NCBI RefSeq assembly: GCF_014647235.1
Contig: NZ_BMOU01000003.1
Coordinates: 124,001-188,000, forward strand
Source of the DNA: Haloarcula pellucida
GTDB taxonomy: Archaea; Halobacteriota; Halobacteria; Halobacteriales; Haloarculaceae
Direction: 5' to 3'
DNA: 64,000 nt
This document shows, piece by piece, positions 52,988-60,747 of the stretch (positions within the stretch are counted from its first letter, which is position 1; every line of letters starts with the position of its first letter). The position numbers were made by a program, and so were the translations under genes. Below the pieces are notes generated by a model. It did not search any database and had not been told where the DNA came from. It saw only the letters and a list, made by a program, of their open reading frames with translations.

Positions 52988-53028
52988 TGCGAACGCGAAA
53001 AACCGTTCGCAACGGACGAACATTTATG
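52988..53028 (+). promoter_or_regulatory. IclR-gene promoter with candidate operator
   Basis: TGCGAACG-cgaaaaac-CGTTCGCA is a perfect 8-bp inverted repeat (52988-53011). It is followed by TATA-like CATTTATG (53021-53028), 24-31 bases before the ATG at 53052. IclR proteins usually regulate themselves from such sites, so this is a good operator candidate. Confidence 0.6.
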
Positions 53029-53051
53029 ACGGTGTACTCGCAACGACGACT

Positions 53052-53816
53052 ATGGGAACGACGTCGACGTCACGAACGGTGGACGCGGTTCAGATCTCGC
53101 TGAACATCATCGAGTTCCTGCAGGAACGGGACGGAGCCGGTATCACGGAGATCGCCGAGGCACTGGAGTACTCGAAAGGGACAGTACACAGCCACATGGC
53201 GACGCTCGCCGAGAACGAGTACGTCGTGAAACATGACGGCCTCTACCGTCTGAGCCTCAGATATCTCGAACTCGCCGAGACGGTCAAGGACAGACTCCAG
53301 ATATACGACGTCGTCCGCGAGGAACTGGACGAACTTGCAGCCGACAGCGGCGAACTGGCCCAGTTTGCGACCGAAGAACACGGCCGCGCGGTGTACATCT
53401 ACAAGACCGGCGGCGAGAAGGCCGTCCAGACGGCGTCGTCGGTCGGCGACCGGGAGTATCTACACTGTATCTCGCTGGGTAAAGCGATGATGGCGCACAT
53501 GGACGACGACCGTGTCGAGGAGATAATCGAACAGCACGGCCTCGCGGAGTTCACCTCGTCGACGATAACGACGCGAGAGGAGCTATTCGCGGAACTGGAG
53601 ACCATCCGCGAACAGGGATACGCCTTCGACCGCGAGGAGAAAATCGAAGGACTCCGCTGTGTGGCCGCCCCCGTCGTCACCAAAGGGGAAGTCGTCGGCG
53701 CCCTCAGCGTCTCGGGACCGGCAAGCAGGTTCGAGGGCGAGGTCTACGAGGAGGAGCTACCGGAGATGGTGACGCGGTCCGCCAACGTCATCGAGATCAA
53801 CTCGCAGTTCTCGTAG
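53052..53816 (+). CDS. IclR family transcriptional regulator
   Basis: The 254-residue protein has an N-terminal winged helix-turn-helix (about 10-70, with GITEIAEALEYSKGTVHSHM) and a C-terminal IclR effector-binding domain (YLHCISLGKAMMAHM and EKIEGLRCVAAPVV). IclR proteins sense a small metabolite and repress or activate catabolic genes. It is the only regulator gene in the 30-54 kb island, so control of the sugar or cyclitol genes is the natural inference. An inverted repeat lies upstream of its own TATA box. Confidence 0.92.
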   Translation: MGTTSTSRTVDAVQISLNIIEFLQERDGAGITEIAEALEYSKGTVHSHMATLAENEYVVKHDGLYRLSLRYLELAETVKDRLQIYDVVREELDELAADSGELAQFATEEHGRAVYIYKTGGEKAVQTASSVGDREYLHCISLGKAMMAHMDDDRVEEIIEQHGLAEFTSSTITTREELFAELETIREQGYAFDREEKIEGLRCVAAPVVTKGEVVGALSVSGPASRFEGEVYEEELPEMVTRSANVIEINSQFS

Positions 53817-54479
53817 GCTGTCGCCAGTTTTCGGGTGATCGGCCGTCTCTCGCGGGGGAGCCATCGGGCCCTGTACTCGGCGGACAGATACACACCGCAG
53901 CAGCCGCCGGGGCCTACGACTGTCTTGGACCGCTCCGCCGAACGTCGGACGTCGCCATCCCGTGCTCGCCGTCGTCGCACCGCCCATCCTGCGCTGTTCG
54001 GACTCCCCTTGTTCGTCGGTGGCACGTTCGCTGCCCGCCGTGGTATCTCCGACGCCGAAACTCGTCGTTCGGCTCTCGCAAACCGACGGCACGGAACGCG
54101 AGTAGACGGAAGCGAGCACCGCCACCACTGTAACAAATGTACTTGTGTTAGTGCCGTCTTCGAGGTATCGCGCCGCCGCGACCGACCGACGACGATTGTC
54201 GCCCCAGCGGCCGACGGTAGAGAACGCTGATCGAGTTCGCCGATATATCGACGTACGACCGGATATGCACCTCCACTTCCCGACATCCACACTCGTATTA
54301 GCGCATATCGCGGACGCCCGCTGGCAAATTCTGCAATTCACACTTCCAAATCACCAAATCGAGGTGATATATGCGGAGAAGAGAGCTACTACCGACATTT
54401 CGACACTCGAACCGAGATACGGCCTGTCGCTGGGAACGAAACAGACGCGTCGAGTGGTCTCCGCGCCTCGATGGGCAGT
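53817..54479. other. Gene-poor stretch
   Basis: These 663 bases carry no frame with protein-like composition. The right part (54240-54400) is relatively AT-rich with TATA-like GATATATC and GTGATATATG but no gene at leaderless spacing. An imperfect palindrome TAACAAATGTACTTGTGTTA (54131-54150) matches itself at 8 of 10 positions. No RNA gene was recognised. Confidence 0.45.
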
Positions 54480-54944
54480 CTATTCGTTAGGCGTCGATGT
54501 CGAGTCGCTCGCCGCCTCGAGGATAGTCTGTCGGTCCTCGAAGTACGCTGGGGCGTCGTGTTCGTGTTCGAAGTGGACGATACTCGTGAGCGCTTCCTCG
54601 CCGTCGTCGACGCTCGCGTCTAGGTCTTCGGCCAGTTCGAGGTAGGCCGAAGCTAACTCTTGAAACGCGGTGCGGCGTGCCTGCTTCGCCTCGGCGACGG
54701 CCTGTCTCTCTTCGAGTTCCGATTCCAGCGCTTCGAGTTCGTCGGTGTCGTCCGTAGCCGACTCGCTGCCGGCCGAGTGCTCGTCGAGTCGTGTTCGAAC
54801 GTCGGCGATGTCGTCGTCTATCTCTGTCAGTATCTCGTCGGTCTCCTCGTCGAGCGTCTCGACGCGCCCCCACAGCAGTCTCGCCTGTGTCTGACAGTAT
54901 TCGACTAGTTCCCCCACCGAGAGCGCTGTGTCGTCTTCGCTCAT
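54480..54944 (-). CDS. Coiled-coil acidic protein, uncharacterised
   Basis: The 154-residue protein consists mostly of heptad-type helix: LEEIDDDIADVRTRLDEH-like segments from about 30 to 95 with long runs of Glu, Asp and Leu. There is no signal peptide or membrane segment. A haloarchaeal family of this kind exists but I cannot name it with certainty. It is divergent from mobA with 111 bases between. No operon partner is visible. Confidence 0.7.
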   Translation of the reverse strand: MSEDDTALSVGELVEYCQTQARLLWGRVETLDEETDEILTEIDDDIADVRTRLDEHSAGSESATDDTDELEALESELEERQAVAEAKQARRTAFQELASAYLELAEDLDASVDDGEEALTSIVHFEHEHDAPAYFEDRQTILEAASDSTSTPNE

Positions 54945-55055
54945 TGCCACGCGTTCGCGCTCCGGGTAGAAGGGCCTTGTCACACGTCTGTCCCGGGGAC
55001 AGTCGATAGCGCTCGGGGTGAAACCTTCTTGAGGTCGAGTCGAGTAGGGACGAAC

Positions 55056-55661
55056 ATGCGCGCAGGCGTCGTCATCGCCGGAGGCCGGTCGACGAGATTC
55101 GGTGACCGCGATAAGGCCGTCGCGGACCTCGCTGGAACGCCGATGATTCGGCGCGTCGTCGACCGAATCACGCCGGTCGTCGACGAACTCGTCGTGAACT
55201 GCCGGACCGATCAGGCCGACGACATCGAGACGGCTCTTGCGGGTTGTGGCGTCGCTCCGACGTACGCCTTCGACGACACGCCCGACGAGGGGCCGATGGC
55301 CGGTATCGGCCGTGGTCTCCGTGCCACCGAAAGCGACTACGGTCTCGTCGTCGCTTGTGATATGCCGTTCGTCGACCCGTCGTTCGTGGACTATCTCTTC
55401 GACCGGGCGGCGGGGTACGACGCCGCAGTGCCGCGTCCGGACGAGTGGTTCCAGACGACACAGGCGGTCTATCGCGCCGACGAGATGGCGGCGGCGTGTG
55501 AGCGAGCGCTCGATCACGGTGAGCACAGAATCGTCGAGGCGCTTTTCGACGTCGACTACGTCGTCGTCGACCGCGAGGAGATAACCCGTCACACGACCAT
55601 GGCGACCTTCGAAAACCTGAACACGCGCGAGGAGTTCGAGGCGGCCGTCGAGCGGTTCTAG
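55056..55661 (+). CDS. mobA: Molybdenum cofactor guanylyltransferase
   Basis: The 201-residue GTP:Mo-molybdopterin guanylyltransferase starts MRAGVVIAGGRSTRFGDRDKAVADLAG, the nucleotide-binding N-terminus. It has GPMAGIGRGLRATESD and VACDMPFVD, the conserved Asp motif that binds magnesium, and ends TMATFENLNTREEFEAA, the usual FxN(I/L)NTxED-type tail. It makes the MGD cofactor for molybdoenzymes such as nitrate or DMSO reductase. The length is normal. No other molybdopterin gene is nearby. Confidence 0.92.
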   Translation: MRAGVVIAGGRSTRFGDRDKAVADLAGTPMIRRVVDRITPVVDELVVNCRTDQADDIETALAGCGVAPTYAFDDTPDEGPMAGIGRGLRATESDYGLVVACDMPFVDPSFVDYLFDRAAGYDAAVPRPDEWFQTTQAVYRADEMAAACERALDHGEHRIVEALFDVDYVVVDREEITRHTTMATFENLNTREEFEAAVERF

Positions 55662-55867
55662 CGGGCGTCGGTGGCGATACGGCTGCGGGAGCTATCGACT
55701 ATCGCCGTCCCTCGTCGACGAAGGCGTCACAAAGCGGGTGATTGACCCGTCCCAGAGAGTGAGGGGCGTCGCTTTCACACGTAGGCGGCCGGACGTATAC
55801 ACGAAAATACACCGTGTGTTTCCCCGTCGAGCGGTCCGAGTGCCGGAAGGTACGCCGGGGCCAGCGA

Positions 55868-56242
55868 CTACGAGAGCGTGGCCGTGATGTCCGTAGAGGA
55901 GATCATCCCGACGAAGTCGTCTTCGACGACTGGGAGGTGGTTGATACCGAAGTTCTCCATCATCGCCGCCGTCTCTACGAGGCGGAGGTCCGGCGGGACC
56001 GTCTCGACGGACTCGGTCATGATATCGGCGACGTCTAGCTGCGACGTGTCTCGTTCCTCGGAGACGGCGGCGATGATGTCGGTACTCGTCACGATGGAGG
56101 GCGGCGCCGTCGTGACCAGCAATGCGCTGATGTCACGCTCTCGCATCTCTTTGGCCGCTTCGACGACCGTCGCGTCGGGTGCTATGGTCACGAGCGGCGT
56201 CGACATCACGTCTTCGACGATTGCCTGATCCTGTGATGGCAT
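55868..56242 (-). CDS. CBS-domain pair protein
   Basis: The 124-residue cytoplasmic protein consists of two CBS motifs, starting DVMSTPLVTIAPDATVVEAA and DIMTESVETVPPDLRLVETA, with MRERDISALLV and MENFGINHLPVVEDDFVGMI as their second halves. CBS pairs bind adenosine nucleotides and regulate partners. A stand-alone pair of this size probably acts as a sensor. The second half is better conserved than the first. The flanking genes give no hint of a partner. Confidence 0.9.
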   Translation of the reverse strand: MPSQDQAIVEDVMSTPLVTIAPDATVVEAAKEMRERDISALLVTTAPPSIVTSTDIIAAVSEERDTSQLDVADIMTESVETVPPDLRLVETAAMMENFGINHLPVVEDDFVGMISSTDITATLS

Positions 56243-56346
56243 GCACCTACCAACGGGTACAGGGGTCTTCGTTCTTGTTCTTGGCCGGTTGACTGTCTGT
56301 GGCCGCGACAGGCCCGCAGCACGTGGTGTGGGGTCCTGTCTTCGAA

Positions 56347-56640
56347 TCAGGCGTAATTCGGATCTGACTCTAGGTCCTCTACCTGAATCGTGACGTCACC
56401 GTTGCCCCACAGAACCACGATCGCGCCGTGAGTCGTGAACTCGACTTTGACTGTGTCGTCGTCGCTCCGATCTCTGAACAGTTTGTCCAGCGCGTCCGGG
56501 TCGATACTGTCGTACAGGACACATTCGTCCTCGGTGATGTCCCTGCCCTTGGCGTCCGAGAGCGCCGACACGATAGCGGTACTCAACTCCTCGTCGTCGT
56601 CGGGCGTGTATATCAGGGTCGGACTAGCAGTCACGTACAC
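56347..56640 (-). CDS. HalOD1 output-domain protein
   Basis: The 97-residue protein matches the haloarchaeal HalOD1 output domain: DECVLYDSIDPDALDKLFRD followed by VKVEFTTHGAIVVLWGNGDV near the C-terminus. HalOD1 proteins are widespread small output or signalling modules of unknown mechanism in haloarchaea. The start is GTG at 56640, chosen because TATA-like ATTATTTT (minus strand, 56661-56669) is 21-29 bases upstream. No ATG is in frame near the start. Confidence 0.82.
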   Translation of the reverse strand: MYVTASPTLIYTPDDDEELSTAIVSALSDAKGRDITEDECVLYDSIDPDALDKLFRDRSDDDTVKVEFTTHGAIVVLWGNGDVTIQVEDLESDPNYA

Positions 56641-57005
56641 GGTGTAGTCACACTGGCGGCAAAATAATGTGGCCTTACTCTTCAGGTACTCACGTCGTCT
56701 TTGCGGCGCTGTTCCAGTCGGATCGGTTTCAGACCGTGTGGACGCCGGTCGTCACGGCGACACGCGCAGTGGGGGAGACGACGCTCTCTCCCGTCGTCGG
56801 TATCGTGCGTCTCCGAAGAAGTGGATGCGTCGGAAGCACCCACAGTATGCCAGAGGGATCCGCTACCAGCGTTCGGGAGTGGGCTACGACGCTCGACCGC
56901 TCACGGAACCCACCCGGACGCAGACGGAGCTCCTACTTAAAGATAGGTCGGGAGATGCGTTGCGATTTAAGTTCGATGTGGGAACGGTGCCGTCGGGGAC
57001 GACAC
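56641..57005. other. Divergent/convergent intergenic stretch, no gene seen
   Basis: These 365 bases between the HalOD1 gene and the folD-like gene contain several open frames without family resemblance. A pair of short direct ACTTAAAG/ATTTAAG-like stretches occurs near 56935-56970. No confident feature. Confidence 0.4.
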
Positions 57006-57908
57006 TCAGGGACCGTCGACGACGTCGACGCCGGTCTGTCTCGCGGTCACGTCGACGACGTTCCGGAGGACGAACGCGAGCGTCAGCGGGCCCACGCCGC
57101 CCGGCACGGGCGTAATCGCGCCTGCCACCGATTCGACGCGCTCGTAGTCGACGTCCCCGACCAGTTCGTACCCGCGCTCGGTATCGGCCGGCACGCGGTT
57201 GACGCTTACGTCGACGACGCTGACACCCGGTGACACCATCGACGCGTCGACGAGTCGGGGAGTGCCCGCGGCCGTCACGAGAATGTCCGCAGTGCGAGTC
57301 TTCGCGGCGAGGTCCCTCGTCGCGGTGTGACAGACGGTCACCGTCGCGTCACCGTCCGGTCCGCGGGCCAGCAACAGGTTCGCGAGCGGTTTGCAGATGG
57401 CCGTGGTCCGCCCGACGACGACCACGTCTCGGCCCGCCGTCTCGACGTCGTACGCCGAGAGGAGCTTCAGGACTGCTGCGGGCGTCGGCGGGACGACCAG
57501 CGGGTCGCCAGCGACGAGTCGCCCCAGCGTCGCCGGGGCGAAACAGTCGATGTCTTTCGCCGGGGGAACCCGTGCTCTGACGGCCCCGGCGTCGACGTGG
57601 TCGGGGAGCGGCACCTGCACGAACAGGGCGTTCACTTCGTCGTCGGTCGCCAGCCGCTCGACGGCGTCGTAGAGCGCCGCTGCCGAGTCGTCGGGAGAGA
57701 GGTCCGCTCGCTTCGTCCGGACACCGACGGCGTCACACCGCTCGTGTTTCCGGTCCATGAACGAGACGGCCGCGTCGTCGTCGCTCATGAGTACCGTACC
57801 GAGCGTCGGCCTGACCCCGTGGGCACGGAGCGTGCCGAGATCCGTCTGTACGTCGTCGAGGACGTCGTCGGCGAGCGGTCGGCCCCGGAGGAGCGTCGTC
57901 TCTCTCAC
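57006..57908 (-). CDS. FolD paralogue with altered active-site residues
   Basis: This 300-residue protein is homologous to methylenetetrahydrofolate dehydrogenase/cyclohydrolase. It aligns along its length with the FolD at 59528-60421, including PVPGGVGPLT. The catalytic-region Tyr of that FolD (Tyr48) is Phe50 here, although the Lys four residues on (Lys54) is kept. The KDVDGFHP motif reads KDIDCFAP, and GRSDIVGKP reads GRTTAICKP. It may have lost or changed activity. GTG at 57908 is the preferred start because GAGGAGAT precedes it and the TATA box (58011-58018) is about 100 bases upstream; GTG at 58004 would sit at the TATA box. Confidence 0.85.
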   Translation of the reverse strand: MRETTLLRGRPLADDVLDDVQTDLGTLRAHGVRPTLGTVLMSDDDAAVSFMDRKHERCDAVGVRTKRADLSPDDSAAALYDAVERLATDDEVNALFVQVPLPDHVDAGAVRARVPPAKDIDCFAPATLGRLVAGDPLVVPPTPAAVLKLLSAYDVETAGRDVVVVGRTTAICKPLANLLLARGPDGDATVTVCHTATRDLAAKTRTADILVTAAGTPRLVDASMVSPGVSVVDVSVNRVPADTERGYELVGDVDYERVESVAGAITPVPGGVGPLTLAFVLRNVVDVTARQTGVDVVDGP

Positions 57909-58010
57909 TCGTCGTTGTATCTCCTCGCGGCGAATAAAGCCGTCGGCGAACCGATCCAGACCCGTTCTGCCGGTGTCGAACGTCGACCGTGCGCTCACGA
58001 CCACGGCCCG

Positions 58011-58018
58011 TATAAAAC
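58011..58018 (-). promoter_or_regulatory. TATA box of the FolD-paralogue gene
   Basis: TTTTATAC-type element on the minus strand (forward TATAAAAC at 58011-58018). Transcription would begin near 57987, which leaves a leader of about 80 bases before GTG 57908. Confidence 0.55.
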
Positions 58019-58070
58019 GGTGTACATATCGCTGTCAATCTTGAACGGTCGGCCGACCGAGCGACTCCGT

Positions 58071-58226
58071 ATGATCCATCGGTCCGTCCGAACAGATGGG
58101 GGCGGCGGGGTCGAGCGTGAGAACGAACCAGTGGCCTGTCCGACGTGTCGCGGGACGCTCGAACACCGCTCCGGGCTCCTCGTCTGTCGCTCGTGTAACT
58201 GGCACTGTCGACGCCCCGCAGACTGA
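58071..58226 (+). CDS. Small zinc-ribbon protein
   Basis: The 51-residue protein ends with two Cys-x2-Cys pairs, CPTC and CRSC, 13 residues apart (ACPTCRGTLEHRSGLLVCRSC), a zinc-binding ribbon. Small haloarchaeal zinc-finger proteins of this kind are known and several affect biofilm or swarming; this one's role is unknown. It has its own TATA-like element (TACATATC, about 58020-58028) and is divergent from the folD-like gene. It is 19 bases from the converging serine acetyltransferase gene. Confidence 0.75.
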   Translation: MIHRSVRTDGGGGVERENEPVACPTCRGTLEHRSGLLVCRSCNWHCRRPAD

Positions 58227-58245
58227 ACGGCCGCACACCGCCGAA

Positions 58246-59109
58246 CTAGTCGTTACGCTTTCGCTCCTGCTCCGGGTGTTCGCTGACGAACACCTTGGTG
58301 TTGTCGGGGATGTCCTCGGTGACCCACGAGTTCGCGCCGATGCTGACGTGGTTCCCGACCGTGATGTCGCCCAGTACCTTGGTGCCGGCACCGATGACGA
58401 CGTGGTCGCCGATGTCGGGGTGGCGCTTGTACCCCTTCTTCAGCGCGTGTTCCTCGCCCTCTTCTTCCTCGAAGTGGAGCGCGCCGAGGGTCACGTCCTG
58501 ATAGATGCGGACCCAGTCGCCGACGGTCGTCGTCTCGCCGATGACGACGCCGGTGCCGTGGTCGATGAAGAAGTAGTCGCCGATTTCGGCCCCCGGGTGG
58601 ATGTCGATGCCCGTCTCCGTCTTCGCGTACTCGGTCAACTCGCGGGCGTACTCTGTCGCACCTAATTCGTACAGTTCGTGTGCGACGCGCTGGACTTCGA
58701 TAGCGAGAAAGCCGGGGTACGAGCGGATGATCTCCATGTACGTCTTCGCCGCCGGGTCGCCCTTGTAGGCGGCTTCGACGTCTTTCTTGAGCCGACGCCG
58801 AATCCCCGGGAGGCGGTCGATAGTCTTTGCGACCGTCTCCGAGATGTCGCCGTTGGAATAGGGCCGCATACCGGCATAGAAGAGCGCACCGAGTGCATCG
58901 AGGTTGTTCAGCACCGCCAGTTCGTCCTGTATCAATTCGTCGGAGTTCCAGCAGGTGGGGAAAAACAGTCGCTTGAGGATGTCGACCTCTTTCCGTCGAT
59001 GTTCCCGTTTCGGGAACTCCATCGGCGTCTGTTCCGGGAACGGCTCCGAGTCCGCCTGATACGACTCGAACAGCCGTTCGTGAGCGTCACCCGTGTATCC
59101 GTATTCCAT
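58246..59109 (-). CDS. cysE: Serine O-acetyltransferase
   Basis: The 287-residue enzyme acetylates serine for cysteine biosynthesis. The C-terminal half is a left-handed beta-helix of hexapeptide repeats: TGIDIHPGAEIGDYFFIDHG (substrate region with catalytic Asp-His), VVIGETTTVGDWVRIYQDVT, then IGDHVVIGAGTKVLGDITVG and VGNHVSIGANSWVTEDIPDN. The N-terminal helical domain (about 1-150) is that of the long EpsC/plant-like CysE forms. ATG 59109 is preferred to GTG 59124 as it gives the family-like N-terminus. Confidence 0.92.
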   Translation of the reverse strand: MEYGYTGDAHERLFESYQADSEPFPEQTPMEFPKREHRRKEVDILKRLFFPTCWNSDELIQDELAVLNNLDALGALFYAGMRPYSNGDISETVAKTIDRLPGIRRRLKKDVEAAYKGDPAAKTYMEIIRSYPGFLAIEVQRVAHELYELGATEYARELTEYAKTETGIDIHPGAEIGDYFFIDHGTGVVIGETTTVGDWVRIYQDVTLGALHFEEEEGEEHALKKGYKRHPDIGDHVVIGAGTKVLGDITVGNHVSIGANSWVTEDIPDNTKVFVSEHPEQERKRND

Positions 59110-59245
59110 ACCCGACGTTTCCACTGCATAGCCTTAGTTGTGGCAGTGTTAAGACGGCTTAATCTCCCCACAAGCGAGCACCGCCGTCGGAGCCTGTGAC
59201 GGTCTGTGGGCTAGTTATTTATCGTCGGGTTCCCACCGTTCCTGT

Positions 59246-59443
59246 ATGAGCGGAGAGTGCCACTACTGTCACGGGTTAGTCTCGGCGTCGGAACGGGACC
59301 ACATCGTCCTCGACCAACACGGGAACCACGAGGTGTACTTACACGAGCAGTGCGCTGACGGGCACAACCTGATCGAGTCGTCCGCGGCGTCGGGTGAGGT
59401 CGAAATCGTCTGTCCCGAGTGTGGCACAGTCGAGACACACTGA
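59246..59443 (+). CDS. Small zinc-binding protein (two-Cys clusters)
   Basis: The 65-residue protein has CHYCHG at its N-terminus, YLHEQCADGH in the middle and CPECGT at the C-terminus, so it has enough Cys/His ligands for two zinc sites. A TATA box (TTATTTAT, 59215-59222) 24-31 bases before the ATG indicates a leaderless gene. No family name is certain. Its small size and acidity resemble haloarchaeal single-domain zinc proteins. Confidence 0.78.
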   Translation: MSGECHYCHGLVSASERDHIVLDQHGNHEVYLHEQCADGHNLIESSAASGEVEIVCPECGTVETH

Positions 59444-59527
59444 CGTGACCGACCCGACGAACCTCGTCTTATCGGGTTCCTAACACGCCGAGGAAGCGGC
59501 TACGCGGGTCGCGAGCCATCCGCTCGG

Positions 59528-60421
59528 CTAGGGGAGTTCCACCGCGACGCCCGACTGGTGACTCGCCGCCTTGACGGTGTTGTACAGCAACATCGCGATG
59601 GTGAGCGGTCCGACGCCGCCGGGGACGGGCGTGATAGCGCCCGCCGTCTCCCGACAGCTCTCGAAGTCCACGTCACCGACCAGTTCGTACCCCTTCTCCG
59701 TGTCGGCCTCGACGCGGTTGATCCCCACGTCGATGACCGTCGCGCCCTCTTGAATCATGTCGCCGTCTATCATCTCGGGGACGCCGGCCGCCGCGACGAG
59801 GATGTCGGCGTTCCGGGTCTTCTCGGCGAGGTTCCGGGTCCGGGAGTGACAGACCGTCGTCGTCGCGTTGCCGCCCTCGCCGTACTGAACGAGGAGGTTC
59901 GCCATGGGCTTGCCCACGATGTCGGAGCGGCCGACGACGACGGCGTCTTTGCCCTCCGTCTCGATGCCCTCCGCGGCCAGTATCTTCTGGACGCCGTGAG
60001 GCGTACACGGCTTGAACCGTGCGTTCCCGGCGACCAACCGGCCGACGTTCTCGGGGTGGAAGCCGTCGACGTCCTTCCTCGGGTCGATGCGCGCTAACAC
60101 CTCGCGTTTGTCGACGTGGTCCGGCACCGGCATCTGGACGAGGATACCGTGTACCGTCGGGTCCGCGTTCAGTTCGTCGATGCGGTCATACAACACCGCC
60201 GCTGGCTCGTCCGGGTCGATCTCGTGGTGGAAGCCGTCGATACCCGTCTCCTCGCAGGCCTGCTGTTTCATCGAGACGTACGTCTCACTGGCCCCGTCGT
60301 CGCTCATAAGCACCGTCGCGAGTCCCGGTCGGACGTCCGACGCCGCGAGCGTCTCTGTACACGCACTGACCTCGGCCCGAATCCGGTCCGCGATTTCGTT
60401 GCCGTCGATTATCGTAGTCAT
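59528..60421 (-). CDS. folD: Methylenetetrahydrofolate dehydrogenase/cyclohydrolase
   Basis: The 297-residue bifunctional folate enzyme interconverts methylene-, methenyl- and formyl-tetrahydrofolate. It has the active-site Tyr48/Lys52 (ETYVSMKQ), KDVDGFHP, CTPHGV, NADP-binding VVVGRSDIVGKPMANLL and PVPGGVGPLT. Length and motifs are normal. The ATG at 60421 is the natural start (MTTIIDGNEIADRI); the longer frame upstream lacks family similarity. A second, divergent copy lies at 57006-57908. Confidence 0.94.
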   Translation of the reverse strand: MTTIIDGNEIADRIRAEVSACTETLAASDVRPGLATVLMSDDGASETYVSMKQQACEETGIDGFHHEIDPDEPAAVLYDRIDELNADPTVHGILVQMPVPDHVDKREVLARIDPRKDVDGFHPENVGRLVAGNARFKPCTPHGVQKILAAEGIETEGKDAVVVGRSDIVGKPMANLLVQYGEGGNATTTVCHSRTRNLAEKTRNADILVAAAGVPEMIDGDMIQEGATVIDVGINRVEADTEKGYELVGDVDFESCRETAGAITPVPGGVGPLTIAMLLYNTVKAASHQSGVAVELP

Positions 60422-60747
60422 AGTGATGTCACTGTCGTGGGTGGCGACGCTCGGTCTCCGTGCGCCGCTGGAACGGGACGGGACCGACACCAGTCGACCC
60501 CTGACTGTGTGGCCACCGCACTCGCTCACCACCTCAGTCCCCGACGACATAACCGCGGATGGGGAATAGTCCGCCCGTTGAAATACCGTCGGATGTTCGT
60601 CGCGGAATCCACCCTATTGCGCTCCCAATCCGGAACCGTTTCGGCGGAATCCACCGTTCACGCAAGGTTTTTGTCGGGTCCAGTGCTTGGTGTTAGGCAA
60701 CCACATCGAGGGCTGCATATCGGCCCTCGCGGAGGCTCTAGTACCAG
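60422..60747. other. Divergent promoter region of folD and the PabB/TrpE gene
   Basis: This 326-base region has the direct repeat GGAATCCACC (60603-60612 and 60645-60654), a TATA-like GTTTTTGT (60667-60674) and a leader hairpin (60707-60729). No coding frame was seen. Confidence 0.5.
60707..60729 (+). promoter_or_regulatory. Leader hairpin before the PabB/TrpE gene
   Basis: CGAGGGC (60707-60713) pairs perfectly with GCCCTCG (60723-60729) around the loop TGCATATCG. It starts about 8 bases after the predicted transcription start and ends 18 bases before the ATG at 60748. It could hinder or control translation. Confidence 0.5.

Noticed and set aside
53744-54341. Minus-strand open frames overlapping the IclR gene end
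   Set aside because: Arginine-rich, no homology, no promoter; consistent with GC-driven open frames.
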